Source: Deltaproteobacteria bacterium HGW-Deltaproteobacteria-12 (GTDB lineage: Bacteria; Desulfobacterota; Syntrophia; Syntrophales; Smithellaceae). From it: a stretch of DNA of 64,000 nt. The notes below the pieces were generated by a model that did no database searches, was not told where the DNA came from, and saw only the letters and a list, made by a program, of their open reading frames with translations. The stretch lies in the NCBI GenBank assembly GCA_002840565.1, contig PHBK01000018.1:1-64000 (forward strand). Direction: 5' to 3'. Made by a program: the position numbers and the translations under genes. This document shows, in pieces, positions 44,151-53,019 of the stretch. Positions within the stretch are counted from its first letter, which is position 1. Every line of letters starts with the position of its first letter.

Positions 44151-45848
44151 TTAACTGGCTTTATATCCTCCAAGATTGGCCAGGGCTACGCTGCCCGGGC
44201 TGATAATGGTGGGATCGACTTTGACGTTGATACAGGCGGTCTTTCCGGAAGCGAACGCCGCTTCCAAGGCCGGCCGGATATCTTCCGGCTTCTCCACACA
44301 GATGCCGAAGCCTCCCATGGTCTCCACCATCTTATGGTAATCCACCCAGCCCAGTTCCGTTCCGTTGGGTATATTGTGTCCCAGGCGCAACTGCTGGCTA
44401 TGCATGATCATGCCCCAGGCCTGATCGTTGGCGATTACAACGACAATCGGAACTTTCTTGCGGATGGCGGTATGGTATTCCATGAAGTTGAAACCGGTGG
44501 AACCGTCCCCCATGATGGCCAGAACACGTTTGTCCGGATTCTTCAGTTTTGCCGCAATCGCATAGGGAAGTCCCACCGCCAGGCATCCATACAGGCCATA
44601 ATCCAGATAGGTTCCACCCTTGACGACTGTTCGAGTCATACCCATCCAGGTACAGGTATCCCCGCCGTCGGCGACAACTATATCATCTTCCCGATCCATG
44701 AATTTGTTGACTTCATTGGCCAGCCGCATGGGATGCATGGGCAGAGTCTCGCATTCCCACAGGGCTTTGGCCTGTTCCTTGCCTTCCCTGTCCGCCTTCC
44801 GGACAAATTCCAGCCAGGGTTCGAATTGCTTCCGGAGATTGGCGCCGACAGCCTGTTTATCCAGAATTCCATTCAGTTCTGCAAGAAAAGATTTGATGTC
44901 GCTGACGATGCCCAGATCGACGGTGCGGTTCCGCCCGATCTCGCTTTGATCTTTGTCCACCTGAATGAACTTGGCGGAAGACGGGAAGATTTCCCCGAAC
45001 ATATAATAGAGACTCAAACTGTCACCGAGGAAAATGACCAGGTCGGTGCTGAAATCGGCCATCATGGCTCCACCCGGTCGTATCGCCATGGAGGATTCAA
45101 AACAGAGAGGGTGGGTATCGGAAATAATCCCCCGGGCAGCACCCGCCGTAAAAACAGGAATTCCTACGTTTTCCACAAACTTGACGAGCTCCGCTCCGGC
45201 ATCGTCATACCAGGCGCCGGTGCCGGCGATGACGAGGGGATTTTTTGCCGCTTTCAGAAGGTCAACAACCTTGGCAGTATTTTCCCGGTCTACGGGCTTG
45301 GACGTGACGATGGTTTGTACTTTCTTGACTTTGGACGGATCAATTGTGGCGTTGAGCAGATTGCAGGGTATCTCCAGGTAGACGGGGCCGGGGCGTCCAC
45401 TCATGGCGATGCGGAAAGCCATATCGATATATTCGGGGATCCTCTCTGCAACCTGGCAGGTCAGGGCCTTTTTGACCATCGGTGCAATTACAGGCTGTTG
45501 AACCATATCCTGCAGATCGAGTTTTTCTGAAGAATCCAAACCCACAACACCGGAGATGAGAATCACCGGAGTGTTGGACAGCCGGGCGCTGGCAATGCCG
45601 GACAGGGCATTGGTGAATCCCGGCCCCGCTGTCACCATGGCTACGGCGGGCTTACGGGTCATCTTCGCCCACGCTTCGGCCATGAAAACCGCCGCCTGTT
45701 CATGACGCGTGTCGAAAAGAGTGATGCGGGAATTTTCCAGAAACTGGTAGATGGGGGTAATATGTCCACCGCTGAGGGTAAAAATATAATCCACGTCCTG
45801 TTCCAGCAGTGCTTCTGCGGCTAACCTGCCGCCAATAAATTTTTCCAT
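44151..45848 (-). CDS. Thiamine-diphosphate enzyme, acetolactate synthase/2-hydroxyacyl-CoA lyase type
   Basis: A 565-residue ThDP enzyme with the three usual domains. The N-terminal part has YIFTLSGGHITPIYQFL and the catalytic glutamate in DTRHEQAAVFMAEAWA. The C-terminal ThDP/Mg motif is GDGSTGFNFMEYHTAIRK...ANDQAWG. The GGHI...DTRHE pattern resembles 2-hydroxyacyl-CoA lyase and ILVBL-like proteins more than IlvB, and no regulatory ilvN gene is near. It would join or split an activated aldehyde. The acetate kinase and SDR genes upstream suggest one end product could become an acyl phosphate or alcohol, but this is open. Confidence 0.85.
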   Translation of the reverse strand: MEKFIGGRLAAEALLEQDVDYIFTLSGGHITPIYQFLENSRITLFDTRHEQAAVFMAEAWAKMTRKPAVAMVTAGPGFTNALSGIASARLSNTPVILISGVVGLDSSEKLDLQDMVQQPVIAPMVKKALTCQVAERIPEYIDMAFRIAMSGRPGPVYLEIPCNLLNATIDPSKVKKVQTIVTSKPVDRENTAKVVDLLKAAKNPLVIAGTGAWYDDAGAELVKFVENVGIPVFTAGAARGIISDTHPLCFESSMAIRPGGAMMADFSTDLVIFLGDSLSLYYMFGEIFPSSAKFIQVDKDQSEIGRNRTVDLGIVSDIKSFLAELNGILDKQAVGANLRKQFEPWLEFVRKADREGKEQAKALWECETLPMHPMRLANEVNKFMDREDDIVVADGGDTCTWMGMTRTVVKGGTYLDYGLYGCLAVGLPYAIAAKLKNPDKRVLAIMGDGSTGFNFMEYHTAIRKKVPIVVVIANDQAWGMIMHSQQLRLGHNIPNGTELGWVDYHKMVETMGGFGICVEKPEDIRPALEAAFASGKTACINVKVDPTIISPGSVALANLGGYKAS

Positions 45849-45878
45849 GATATTTCCTCCTCAAAGAATATGTTGTTA

Positions 45879-46715
45879 TTATAATTCCATGCACTGACCG
45901 CCATCGATATTGACGGCCTGCCCCGTAAGATAACGCGAGGCATCGGAAGCGAGGAATACTGCTAAATCGGCGGCATCACGCGGCAGACCGATATATCCCA
46001 GGGGAATGGTCTTGCACATCTCCTTTTCCCGCTCCTCGATCGTCGTACCGAAAAAAGAAGCCTCCAGGCCAAAGCGCCACTTTTCCAGATCCGTGGCAAT
46101 CTGCCCGGGGCAGATGGCGTTGACGCGGATTCCGGCGCCCCCCAGCTCCCTGGCCATGGTCTTGGTCAGCATAATAACGCCGGCCTTGGCTACGGCGTAA
46201 GCACTGTTAAAGATAGGCGGCACCTTGCCGGCCCGGGAGGCGGTGTTAACAATCGCTGCGGGCTTGCCGGCCATCAGGGGAATAATGGCCCGCGAGATGC
46301 GGAAGACGGAAAACAGATTCACGTCCACCGTCTTGATCCAGGCCGCTTCGTCATAACTCAAAACCGTATTGGGAACACCGAAGGATGCCCCCGCATTGTT
46401 GATAAGGATGTCAATGTGGTCGAAGGCGCCTTTGATGATGGCAACCATTGCCCCGATGGCGTTGCTGTCCGTTATATCGACGGCCACGGCCAGTGTCCTC
46501 ACGCCATATGCCTTTGCCAGTCCGGCGGCGATCTCCTCCATTTCTTCGCCGGTAGCGGACTTCAGGGACTCTTCCGGCGCCGGCGGCTTTCCCAGATCGG
46601 CGATAATGACATTGCAGCCCGACGAGGCAAGCTTTTCGGCAATTGCATAACCGATGCCGGTCTTTTTACCCGATCCCGTAACAATAGCTGTTTTACCCTT
46701 CAGATCTTCATGCAT
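45879..46715 (-). CDS. Short-chain dehydrogenase/3-oxoacyl reductase
   Basis: A 278-residue classical SDR: VTGSGKKTGIGYAIAEKL at the NAD loop, NNAGA, the serine in VNTASRAG, YAVAKAGVIML with the catalytic Tyr-x3-Lys, and the DGGQCMEL end. The start at 46715 overlaps the last eight bases of acetate kinase and follows AGGAGGTCACCA, so it is coupled to that gene. The substrate is unknown; its neighbour points to hydroxy-ketone or hydroxyacyl chemistry. Confidence 0.86.
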   Translation of the reverse strand: MHEDLKGKTAIVTGSGKKTGIGYAIAEKLASSGCNVIIADLGKPPAPEESLKSATGEEMEEIAAGLAKAYGVRTLAVAVDITDSNAIGAMVAIIKGAFDHIDILINNAGASFGVPNTVLSYDEAAWIKTVDVNLFSVFRISRAIIPLMAGKPAAIVNTASRAGKVPPIFNSAYAVAKAGVIMLTKTMARELGGAGIRVNAICPGQIATDLEKWRFGLEASFFGTTIEEREKEMCKTIPLGYIGLPRDAADLAVFLASDASRYLTGQAVNIDGGQCMEL

Positions 46716-47946
46716 TGGTGACCTCCTGTTCATTTAGTACATTAGAGAGAGTTTGCTTTTGCAAAACCGTCCACGTTTCCTGAGCAATCATTTTTTCTTC
46801 ATTTGTGGGAACGACGAAGACCTGAACTTTCGCCGGCCGCGAGATAATCCCCTCGACGGTGCTGTCCAGGTTTTTCTTTTCATCAAGGTCAATGTCCAGC
46901 CACGAAAGAAATTCACATATGCGCCGCCGCATGGCTGAGGAGTGTTCGCCGATTCCCGCCGTAAAGACCAGTACGTCGAGGCCGCCAATGGCCGGGATGA
47001 GCGAACTGATCCCCCGGGCGACACTGTAGGCATAGACTTGCAGTGCCAGAATGGCCAGCTCATTGCCCCGGGCGGCTGCGCTTTCCAGATCGCGGAAATC
47101 GGAAGAGATGCCGGAGATGCCGAAAACGCCGCTGGCGCGATTAAGAATTTCCATCACCGCCGGAAGAGAGCCTTGCTCCTTTTCCACAAGAAAAGAAACC
47201 AGAGCCGGATCGATATCACCGCAGCGTGTGCCCATGACGAGGCCGGAAAGCGGCGTAAAACCCATAGATGTGTCCTGCGATTTTCCTCCGGCTACGGCGC
47301 AAAGGCTGGATCCTGCTCCGAGATGGCAGGTAATGATTTTCAAGTTCGCCGGATTCTGCTGTATAATTTCCGCCGTGCGGCCGGCGACGTAACGGTGCGA
47401 GATGCCGTGAAAGCCGTACCTGCGGACATGGTCTTCCCGGTAATAACGGTGGGGGATGGCGTAAGTGTAAGCATGTGGAGGCATGGTCTGGTGAAAGGCG
47501 GTGTCAAAGACGGCCACCTGAGGGACGCCGGGCAGAAGGTCGGTGCAGACATCAATGCCCATCAGATTTGGCGGATTATGGAGCGGCGCGAGTTTTTTGG
47601 TGTCCTCGAGGACTTTTCTTATTCCGGGATCGACGACAACGGAGGTTTGGAAACGCTCTCCACCGTGTACAACCCGATGTCCGACACCGCCGATCTCCTG
47701 CATGCCCGCGAGAATCGCCCGGTTGCCGTCTCCGAGAAAAGTCAACAGGTTATGTACGGCATCATAATGATTATTAAGAGGGTTTTGGTAGAGAAAGGTC
47801 TTTTGTCCTTTTGCCTCATGCCGGAAAAGGGCGTCGGTCATGCCGATGCGTTCCGCCTGGCCCCGGGCCAGCACTTCTTTCTCCTCCATGGCAAAGAGTT
47901 GATATTTTAAGGATGAACTACCGCAATTCAGAACCAGAATTTTCAT
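46708..47946 (-). CDS. ackA: Acetate kinase
   Basis: A 412-residue acetate kinase of normal length. It begins ILVLNCGSSSLKYQLF and carries GGVGHRVVHGGE, VFDTAFHQTMP, RYGFHGISHRYV and TGIGEH. It interconverts acetyl phosphate and acetate with ADP/ATP. No phosphotransacetylase gene is adjacent. It heads the SDR-ThDP enzyme-MFS-dehydrogenase group and lies next to dsrP, with a promoter and inverted repeat upstream, so it is a separate transcript from dsr. Confidence 0.93.
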   Translation of the reverse strand: MKILVLNCGSSSLKYQLFAMEEKEVLARGQAERIGMTDALFRHEAKGQKTFLYQNPLNNHYDAVHNLLTFLGDGNRAILAGMQEIGGVGHRVVHGGERFQTSVVVDPGIRKVLEDTKKLAPLHNPPNLMGIDVCTDLLPGVPQVAVFDTAFHQTMPPHAYTYAIPHRYYREDHVRRYGFHGISHRYVAGRTAEIIQQNPANLKIITCHLGAGSSLCAVAGGKSQDTSMGFTPLSGLVMGTRCGDIDPALVSFLVEKEQGSLPAVMEILNRASGVFGISGISSDFRDLESAAARGNELAILALQVYAYSVARGISSLIPAIGGLDVLVFTAGIGEHSSAMRRRICEFLSWLDIDLDEKKNLDSTVEGIISRPAKVQVFVVPTNEEKMIAQETWTVLQKQTLSNVLNEQEVTNA

Positions 47947-47982
47947 GAGCAGCGCCTAAAGAAAATTTAGAATACGCTTTTT

Positions 47983-48017
47983 TTATTGAATACTACTCAA
48001 TAACTGAAATATGTCAA
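47983..48017 (-). promoter_or_regulatory. ackA promoter with overlapping inverted repeat
   Basis: On the - strand TTGACA (48012-48017) and TAGTAT (47990-47995) are 16 bp apart. The -10 lies inside a perfect inverted repeat TTATTGA-N7-TCAATAA (47983-48003), a likely repressor site. It is about 45 bp upstream of ackA. Confidence 0.45.
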
Positions 48018-48051
48018 GAAAATTTTAGCATAAAGATGAATTAATAAGAAT

Positions 48052-49203
48052 TTACGTTGTTTTACGCACGGCGATGAAAATTCGGTACAGCAAGGTCAAT
48101 ATCAGCAGCCCGATTGCCCAGACACCCAGGGTAATGGCAATCTCGGGGCCTGTCGGGGTATATTCCACAATCGCCTGCAGGGGGGAGGGGATGAATCCGG
48201 TAATGATCAGTCCCAGGCCTTTTTCAATCCAGAGAGAAACGAATACGGCCGCGCAGGCAATACCTAAAGTAATCTCTTTTTTTCTGGCGGGCGGATAAAT
48301 GAGCAGTACCAGAGCGCAAAAAGCGAGTACAGCCGATGTCCACATCCAGGGAACCAGCTGCGCATGTCCGTGCAGGCCGGCAAACAGGTAGCGAAAATGT
48401 TCGGCATGCTCCGGTATGCCGCTGTAAAAGGCCGTAAATAATTCGACGAGGACAAAAAAGATGCTCAGCGCCAGGGCGTACGCCACAATCTTGGCCAGGG
48501 TCTGAACCGCTTTTTCACCGGCGTCAAACACACCGACCCGCTTGAGAATGAGGCACAGGATAATCAGCAGGGCCGGTCCGGAGGCAAAAGCCGAGGCCAG
48601 AAAGCGCGGAGCCATAATCGCTGTGAGCCAGAAACTTCGGCCGGGAAGACCGGCGTAAATAAAGGCTGTGACCGTGTGGATGCTGATCGCCCAGGGGATG
48701 GAAAGGTAGATCAGCGGCTTTACCCAGCGGGGCGGCGGTAAATCTTTGCGGTCGCTGGAGAGAACCGCCCAGCCCGTGATGATGTTAATCAGCAGATAAC
48801 CGCTTAAAACAATCGTGTCCCAGAAAAGGATGGAAGTCGGTGAGGGATGAAGAAAAATGTTCATAACGCGCGAGGGCTGCCCCAGATCAACAAAAACAAA
48901 AGTCACGCACATAATCACGGAGGAGACGGCCAGAAATTCGCCCAGGACAGTGATTTTGCCAAAAGCCTTGTAGTCATGCAGATAATAGGGGAGCACGAGC
49001 ATGACCGCCGAAGCGGCAATTCCCACCAGAAAGGTAAACTGGGCAATATAGAGACCCCAGGAAACGTCGCGGCTCATTCCCGTTATGCCTAATCCGTAAT
49101 TCAGCTGCTGCCAATAAAAGATAAATCCATTGGCGGCGACGGCCACTAAAAAAATAAGCCAGATCCAGTATCCACGGCTGCCTTGCAGAGCTTTTTCGAG
49201 CAT
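48052..49203 (-). CDS. dsrP: DsrP, NrfD-type quinol-interacting membrane subunit
   Basis: A 383-residue NrfD/PsrC-family membrane protein with about ten hydrophobic segments. It is the last gene of dsrMKJOP. DsrP exchanges electrons with menaquinone and passes them to or from the iron-sulfur protein DsrO on the periplasmic side. The start follows ATGAGGACTT, 7 bases after the dsrO stop. Length is normal. Confidence 0.9.
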   Translation of the reverse strand: MLEKALQGSRGYWIWLIFLVAVAANGFIFYWQQLNYGLGITGMSRDVSWGLYIAQFTFLVGIAASAVMLVLPYYLHDYKAFGKITVLGEFLAVSSVIMCVTFVFVDLGQPSRVMNIFLHPSPTSILFWDTIVLSGYLLINIITGWAVLSSDRKDLPPPRWVKPLIYLSIPWAISIHTVTAFIYAGLPGRSFWLTAIMAPRFLASAFASGPALLIILCLILKRVGVFDAGEKAVQTLAKIVAYALALSIFFVLVELFTAFYSGIPEHAEHFRYLFAGLHGHAQLVPWMWTSAVLAFCALVLLIYPPARKKEITLGIACAAVFVSLWIEKGLGLIITGFIPSPLQAIVEYTPTGPEIAITLGVWAIGLLILTLLYRIFIAVRKTT

Positions 49204-49210
49204 AAAGTCC

Positions 49211-49999
49211 TCATACGATATAATAAATCTGCGGCTCGGTGCCCAGATGCGCTTTGCGCCGCAGGTTAAAACGTTTGCCGAGAAGAAGCCGAATCTCCGA
49301 ACGGTGGTCTTCCAGATCGCCGAAAATCAGGGCTTTTTCCTTGCAGGCGATTACACAGGCCGGAAGAATTCCCGCAGCCAGCCGCTCCTCACAGAAGTTG
49401 CATTTCTCCACTACACCTCTGGTGCGTGTCGGAAAATCAGGATTAACCGCGGTGATAAACGGACGGGGCTCGCGGTAGTTCATGCTTCGGGCGCCATACG
49501 GGCAGCCGGCCATGCAGAAACGGCAGCCGATGCAGCGGTGGTAATCCATCATCACAATGCCATCCGGCCGCCGGAACGTCGCCTTGGTGGGGCAGACCCT
49601 GACACAGGGAGGATCGGCGCAATGGTTGCAAAGCGTCGGCACTGGCTTGCTGCGGATAGCCTCGGGCAGATGGGGGTGGCTGGCATCGGGAAAGACGGCG
49701 GCAAATGGCTCCTGCCAGATCCATTTGATCTCATCCTTGGGGTTGCCGAAAGCAGGAACGTTATGCACCTGATGACACGCGGTGATGCAATCGACGCAGC
49801 CGGCGCGGCATTTGGCCGCATCGACCGCCATGGCCCAGCGCTTCCCCTGCAGGGCAGTGGCCGGCAATGCACGTGATGTTTTCGCTCCGGGAACGGTCAG
49901 CTTTTCCCTGGCGAAAGCCGGGCTGACGACAGTTGGGGCAATCAGAGAGATAGTTGTTATTCCCGCAATTTTTAGAAAATCTCGGCGGCTGGGGGTCAT
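49211..49999 (-). CDS. dsrO: DsrO, periplasmic four-cluster ferredoxin
   Basis: About 262 residues. The N-terminus TPSRRDFLKIAG is a twin-arginine export signal, placing the protein in the periplasm. Four cysteine groups for [4Fe-4S] clusters follow: CRAGCVDCITACH, CNHCADPPCVRVCP, CIGCRFCMAGCP and CNFC...CVIACKE. The start at 49999 overlaps the dsrJ stop (ATGA). It links DsrP with the cytochrome DsrJ. Confidence 0.93.
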   Translation of the reverse strand: MTPSRRDFLKIAGITTISLIAPTVVSPAFAREKLTVPGAKTSRALPATALQGKRWAMAVDAAKCRAGCVDCITACHQVHNVPAFGNPKDEIKWIWQEPFAAVFPDASHPHLPEAIRSKPVPTLCNHCADPPCVRVCPTKATFRRPDGIVMMDYHRCIGCRFCMAGCPYGARSMNYREPRPFITAVNPDFPTRTRGVVEKCNFCEERLAAGILPACVIACKEKALIFGDLEDHRSEIRLLLGKRFNLRRKAHLGTEPQIYYIV

Positions 50000-50397
50000 T
50001 TTTTCACCTCGGGGATGGCATGGCAACTGAAGCAGTTCGGCTTGACCGCCAATGAGTTGTGGCAGCGGTCACAGAATTGTTCCTTGTTGCTGTGGCATTG
50101 CAGACAGGTACCGGACAGGCTCATCTTATACACATTACCGCTTTGCGCCGTATAAAGACGATTTCCTTCCCGGGTTACGCTGTCGCGCCAGGCGGAAAGC
50201 AACTTCATATGATCTGTTCTCATGTATGCTGCTTCTTCCACGCAAAGTTTATCTTTCATTTGAGCAATAGCCGGTGTATTGAGTTCCGGCGCCGGCGGAG
50301 AAAATATTTTCTCTTTGCCGTACCAGAAGGAAAAAGCGATCAGAACAACGAAGACCACGATCCCGGAAATTATTTTTCCCATTTTGTTTAATTTCAT
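49996..50397 (-). CDS. dsrJ: DsrJ, triheme cytochrome c
   Basis: A 133-residue protein with one N-terminal membrane anchor and three CxxCH heme sites near the end (CLQCH, CDRCH and CFSCH). DsrJ is the periplasmic triheme subunit of the Dsr membrane complex. It overlaps dsrK and dsrO by four bases each, so it is translated as part of the operon. Confidence 0.93.
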   Translation of the reverse strand: MKLNKMGKIISGIVVFVVLIAFSFWYGKEKIFSPPAPELNTPAIAQMKDKLCVEEAAYMRTDHMKLLSAWRDSVTREGNRLYTAQSGNVYKMSLSGTCLQCHSNKEQFCDRCHNSLAVKPNCFSCHAIPEVKK

Positions 50398-51995
50398 ATC
50401 TTTAAAGACTCTCCGCGAATATCCGTTGTGCGTTCTTTCTCCCCGGTCATGATCAGCGCATTGGCCAGCAGTTCATGGACACCCATGACTTTTACTCCCG
50501 GCACCCAGTAATCCATCAGGGTGGTAAGCGTCGCCCGGTCGATGGCGCAGATGCATCCCAGACGATTCACTTCGAACTTTTTTACGACTTCCCGGACCGC
50601 CATCGCCCGAGGCATGCCGCCGCGCATCCGCATTTCCAGGTTTTCATCATTGCCCAGACCGGCTCCGGCGCCGCAGCAAAGGGTATTTTCCCGGATCGTG
50701 TCTTCGGCCATTTCATGAAAAGAGTTGCAGGTGGCATTGATGATGTGCCGCGGCTCTTCAAAAAGCCCCATGGCCCGGGCAGGATTGCAGGAGTCATGAA
50801 AGGTAAGCCGGATATGATCGTTTCTGCGGGGATCAAGTTTCAATTTGCCATTCCTTATCAGGTCGGCGGTAAACTCGGTAATATGCACCATCTTCGTGGA
50901 TTTCGCATTTTCGAAACGGGTACCGGTGATTGGCGAAACCGGCTCCTCGAGAAAATCCGCCGGTCCGTTCATCGTGTCCATATATTGGTGAATAACCCGC
51001 CACATGTGGCCGCACTCGCCGCCGAGAATCCACTTGACGCCGAGGCGCTTCGCTTCGGCATAGATTTTTGCATTCAGCCGCTTGATCATTTCATGGGAAT
51101 TAAAGAGACCGAAGTTTCCGCCCTCGGAGGCGTAGGTGCTGAAAGTATAATTCAGGCCGATCTCATGAAAGAGCATCATATAGCCCATGCAGGTGTAAGT
51201 TCCCGGATCGGCGAAGTAGTCCGCCGAAGGCGTGACGAAAAGGATGTCCGCGCCTTTTTTGTTGAGGGGAACATCCACGCGGACACCCGTCCGGTCGAAG
51301 ATATCATCGGCCATGAACTCCAGCATGTCTTTTACGCCCCCCGGCTGAATCCCCAGATGGTTGCCCGTCCGGAAGCAGTTGGCGGCCGGCTCGACGACCC
51401 AGTTGATATTGCAGCCGACCAGGTTTAAAAGTTCGCGGCCGATCATGGTGATTTCCGCCTGATCGATTCCGTAGGGGCAATAAACCGAACACCGGCGGCA
51501 CTCCGTGCACTGATAGAAGTAATAAAACCATTCTTTCAGGACATCAGTTGTCAGGTCCCGGGCGCCGGCAATCCTGCCGAAGAGCTTTCCCGAGGAGGTA
51601 AAATAACGCCGGTAAACGGAGCGCAGCAGTTCGGCACGCACGACCGGCATGTTCCTGGGGTCACCGGAACCAATGTAGAAGTGGCACTTATCCGCGCAGG
51701 CGCCGCAGCGGACACAGATATCCATGAAAAGACGGAAGGACCGGTATTTTTCCAGCCGCTCCTGCATTCCCGCCAGAATGATCTCGCGCCAGTTTTCCGG
51801 CAGTTTCCAATCCTGATCGGTGGGCTGCCATGCCCGGGGGTTGGGGAGGTCAAGATAGGTCAGGTTTTTGGCCGCACCGCTGTAGCTCCAGGTTCCCGGG
51901 CGGAAGTCGACCTGCGTATCCATCCAGCCGGTTTCCGGCGGGCGGTATTCGATGTTGATCAATTCATCCGGCTTGGGTATCTTGGCAAACGACAT
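50394..51995 (-). CDS. dsrK: DsrK, HdrD-like iron-sulfur subunit
   Basis: A 533-residue cytoplasmic protein related to heterodisulfide reductase HdrD. Two ferredoxin motifs (CVRCGACADKCHF and CTECRRCSVYCP) are followed by the CCG-type catalytic region HDSCNPARAMGLFEEPRH...NTLCCGAGAG and GCICAIDRATL. DsrK probably reduces the trisulfide or disulfide of DsrC with electrons from DsrM. It lies 2 bases after dsrM, with AAGGAGTAGCC as ribosome binding site. Confidence 0.93.
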   Translation of the reverse strand: MSFAKIPKPDELINIEYRPPETGWMDTQVDFRPGTWSYSGAAKNLTYLDLPNPRAWQPTDQDWKLPENWREIILAGMQERLEKYRSFRLFMDICVRCGACADKCHFYIGSGDPRNMPVVRAELLRSVYRRYFTSSGKLFGRIAGARDLTTDVLKEWFYYFYQCTECRRCSVYCPYGIDQAEITMIGRELLNLVGCNINWVVEPAANCFRTGNHLGIQPGGVKDMLEFMADDIFDRTGVRVDVPLNKKGADILFVTPSADYFADPGTYTCMGYMMLFHEIGLNYTFSTYASEGGNFGLFNSHEMIKRLNAKIYAEAKRLGVKWILGGECGHMWRVIHQYMDTMNGPADFLEEPVSPITGTRFENAKSTKMVHITEFTADLIRNGKLKLDPRRNDHIRLTFHDSCNPARAMGLFEEPRHIINATCNSFHEMAEDTIRENTLCCGAGAGLGNDENLEMRMRGGMPRAMAVREVVKKFEVNRLGCICAIDRATLTTLMDYWVPGVKVMGVHELLANALIMTGEKERTTDIRGESLKI

Positions 51996-51997
51996 GG

Positions 51998-52990
51998 CTA
52001 CTCCTTGTCCACCGGCAGTCCTGCCGCCTTCATTTTATCCCGAAATTCGTCTTCGTATTCCTCATAGGTATGCACTTTGACGGGCGCGTTCCACGGGTTG
52101 ATGTGCCGCTCCGACCGGTTGTTGTTGGCCAGCATGCGGGTCGGACTGAGGAACACACCGCCCATATGCATCAGCTTGCTGAAGGGAAACCAGGCCATCA
52201 GGGTAAAAACGAGGAAGAGGTGGATGTAAAAAAATATGCCGACGCCGGCGGGGACAACGGGTGTAAGAGTCATCCAACCCAGGACGATATTTTTTACCGC
52301 GAGAAGATCGGCGGGATAGAAGTGTCTCATGAGCAGCCCCGTAATCACAATTCCCAGCAGCAGCAGCAGGGCGAAATAGTCGACAAACAGGGAAATGTAA
52401 CGCCACCGGGGGATGATTATCCGCCGCAGGAACAGAAAAGACAGGCCGGCAAGCACCGCGGCATCACTCAGATAAAAGGTCGGCAGCCCGATTTCGAAAA
52501 AGCCGTCCAGCGCCGAAATCCCGGCAATCCAGGGGGCGAGCGGTTCGACAAAAAAGCGCAGGTGACGCAATATGATAATCAGCAGGGACCAGTGAAAGAG
52601 GAGGCCGAAAAACCAGAGCCATTTGGCGCTGTCGTAAACAGGCCGCCGGCCGGATATGGCGACGGTTGTGTTCCGGAAAAGGGACCGAAACAGGAAGATC
52701 TCCAGGGCCATCCTTCCGACTGCACTCCAGAAACCGGCGGGATTGTCCAAAGAGTTTTTTTTGAGCCAGGGCAGGGATTTCTGCTGCCCGCAGGTTGTCG
52801 GGATCCGGAACGGAACAGGAATTGTCCACCACTGGACCATCCGGTAGATAAAGCCGCCGGTAAAAACAAGAAAAGCGGCATAGGGGATAATTGTCATCAA
52901 CACGGAGGACAGGGCGTTGTTGCCGGCGATAAATATGGCCAGCACGACCATGATGATAACAGCTGTTAGTGATAAGAAGAAATTGAACAT
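51998..52990 (-). CDS. dsrM: DsrM, membrane cytochrome b
   Basis: A 330-residue NarI-like diheme cytochrome b with about six membrane segments and paired histidines (LLFHWSLL, LRHLRF, FYIHLFLVF and FSKLMHMGG). It takes electrons from menaquinol and passes them to DsrK. Length is typical of DsrM. It begins 29 bases after a second DsrK-like gene. Confidence 0.92.
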   Translation of the reverse strand: MFNFFLSLTAVIIMVVLAIFIAGNNALSSVLMTIIPYAAFLVFTGGFIYRMVQWWTIPVPFRIPTTCGQQKSLPWLKKNSLDNPAGFWSAVGRMALEIFLFRSLFRNTTVAISGRRPVYDSAKWLWFFGLLFHWSLLIIILRHLRFFVEPLAPWIAGISALDGFFEIGLPTFYLSDAAVLAGLSFLFLRRIIIPRWRYISLFVDYFALLLLLGIVITGLLMRHFYPADLLAVKNIVLGWMTLTPVVPAGVGIFFYIHLFLVFTLMAWFPFSKLMHMGGVFLSPTRMLANNNRSERHINPWNAPVKVHTYEEYEDEFRDKMKAAGLPVDKE

Positions 52991-53019
52991 AAGCGCTTCA
53001 TTAACCTTATCTGTTTTTA

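Noticed and set aside
44151-45848. ThDP enzyme as sulfoacetaldehyde acetyltransferase (Xsc), which with acetate kinase and Dsr would make a sulfonate pathway
   Set aside because: The N-terminal GGHI and DTRHE patterns fit 2-hydroxyacyl-CoA lyase/ILVBL-type enzymes, not the Xsc sequence I recall; no phosphotransacetylase or taurine gene is present.
50475-51428. Long + strand reading frames opposite dsr genes and other - strand genes
   Set aside because: They are antisense shadows: no ribosome binding sites, no recognisable motifs, and the - strand genes opposite are well identified.
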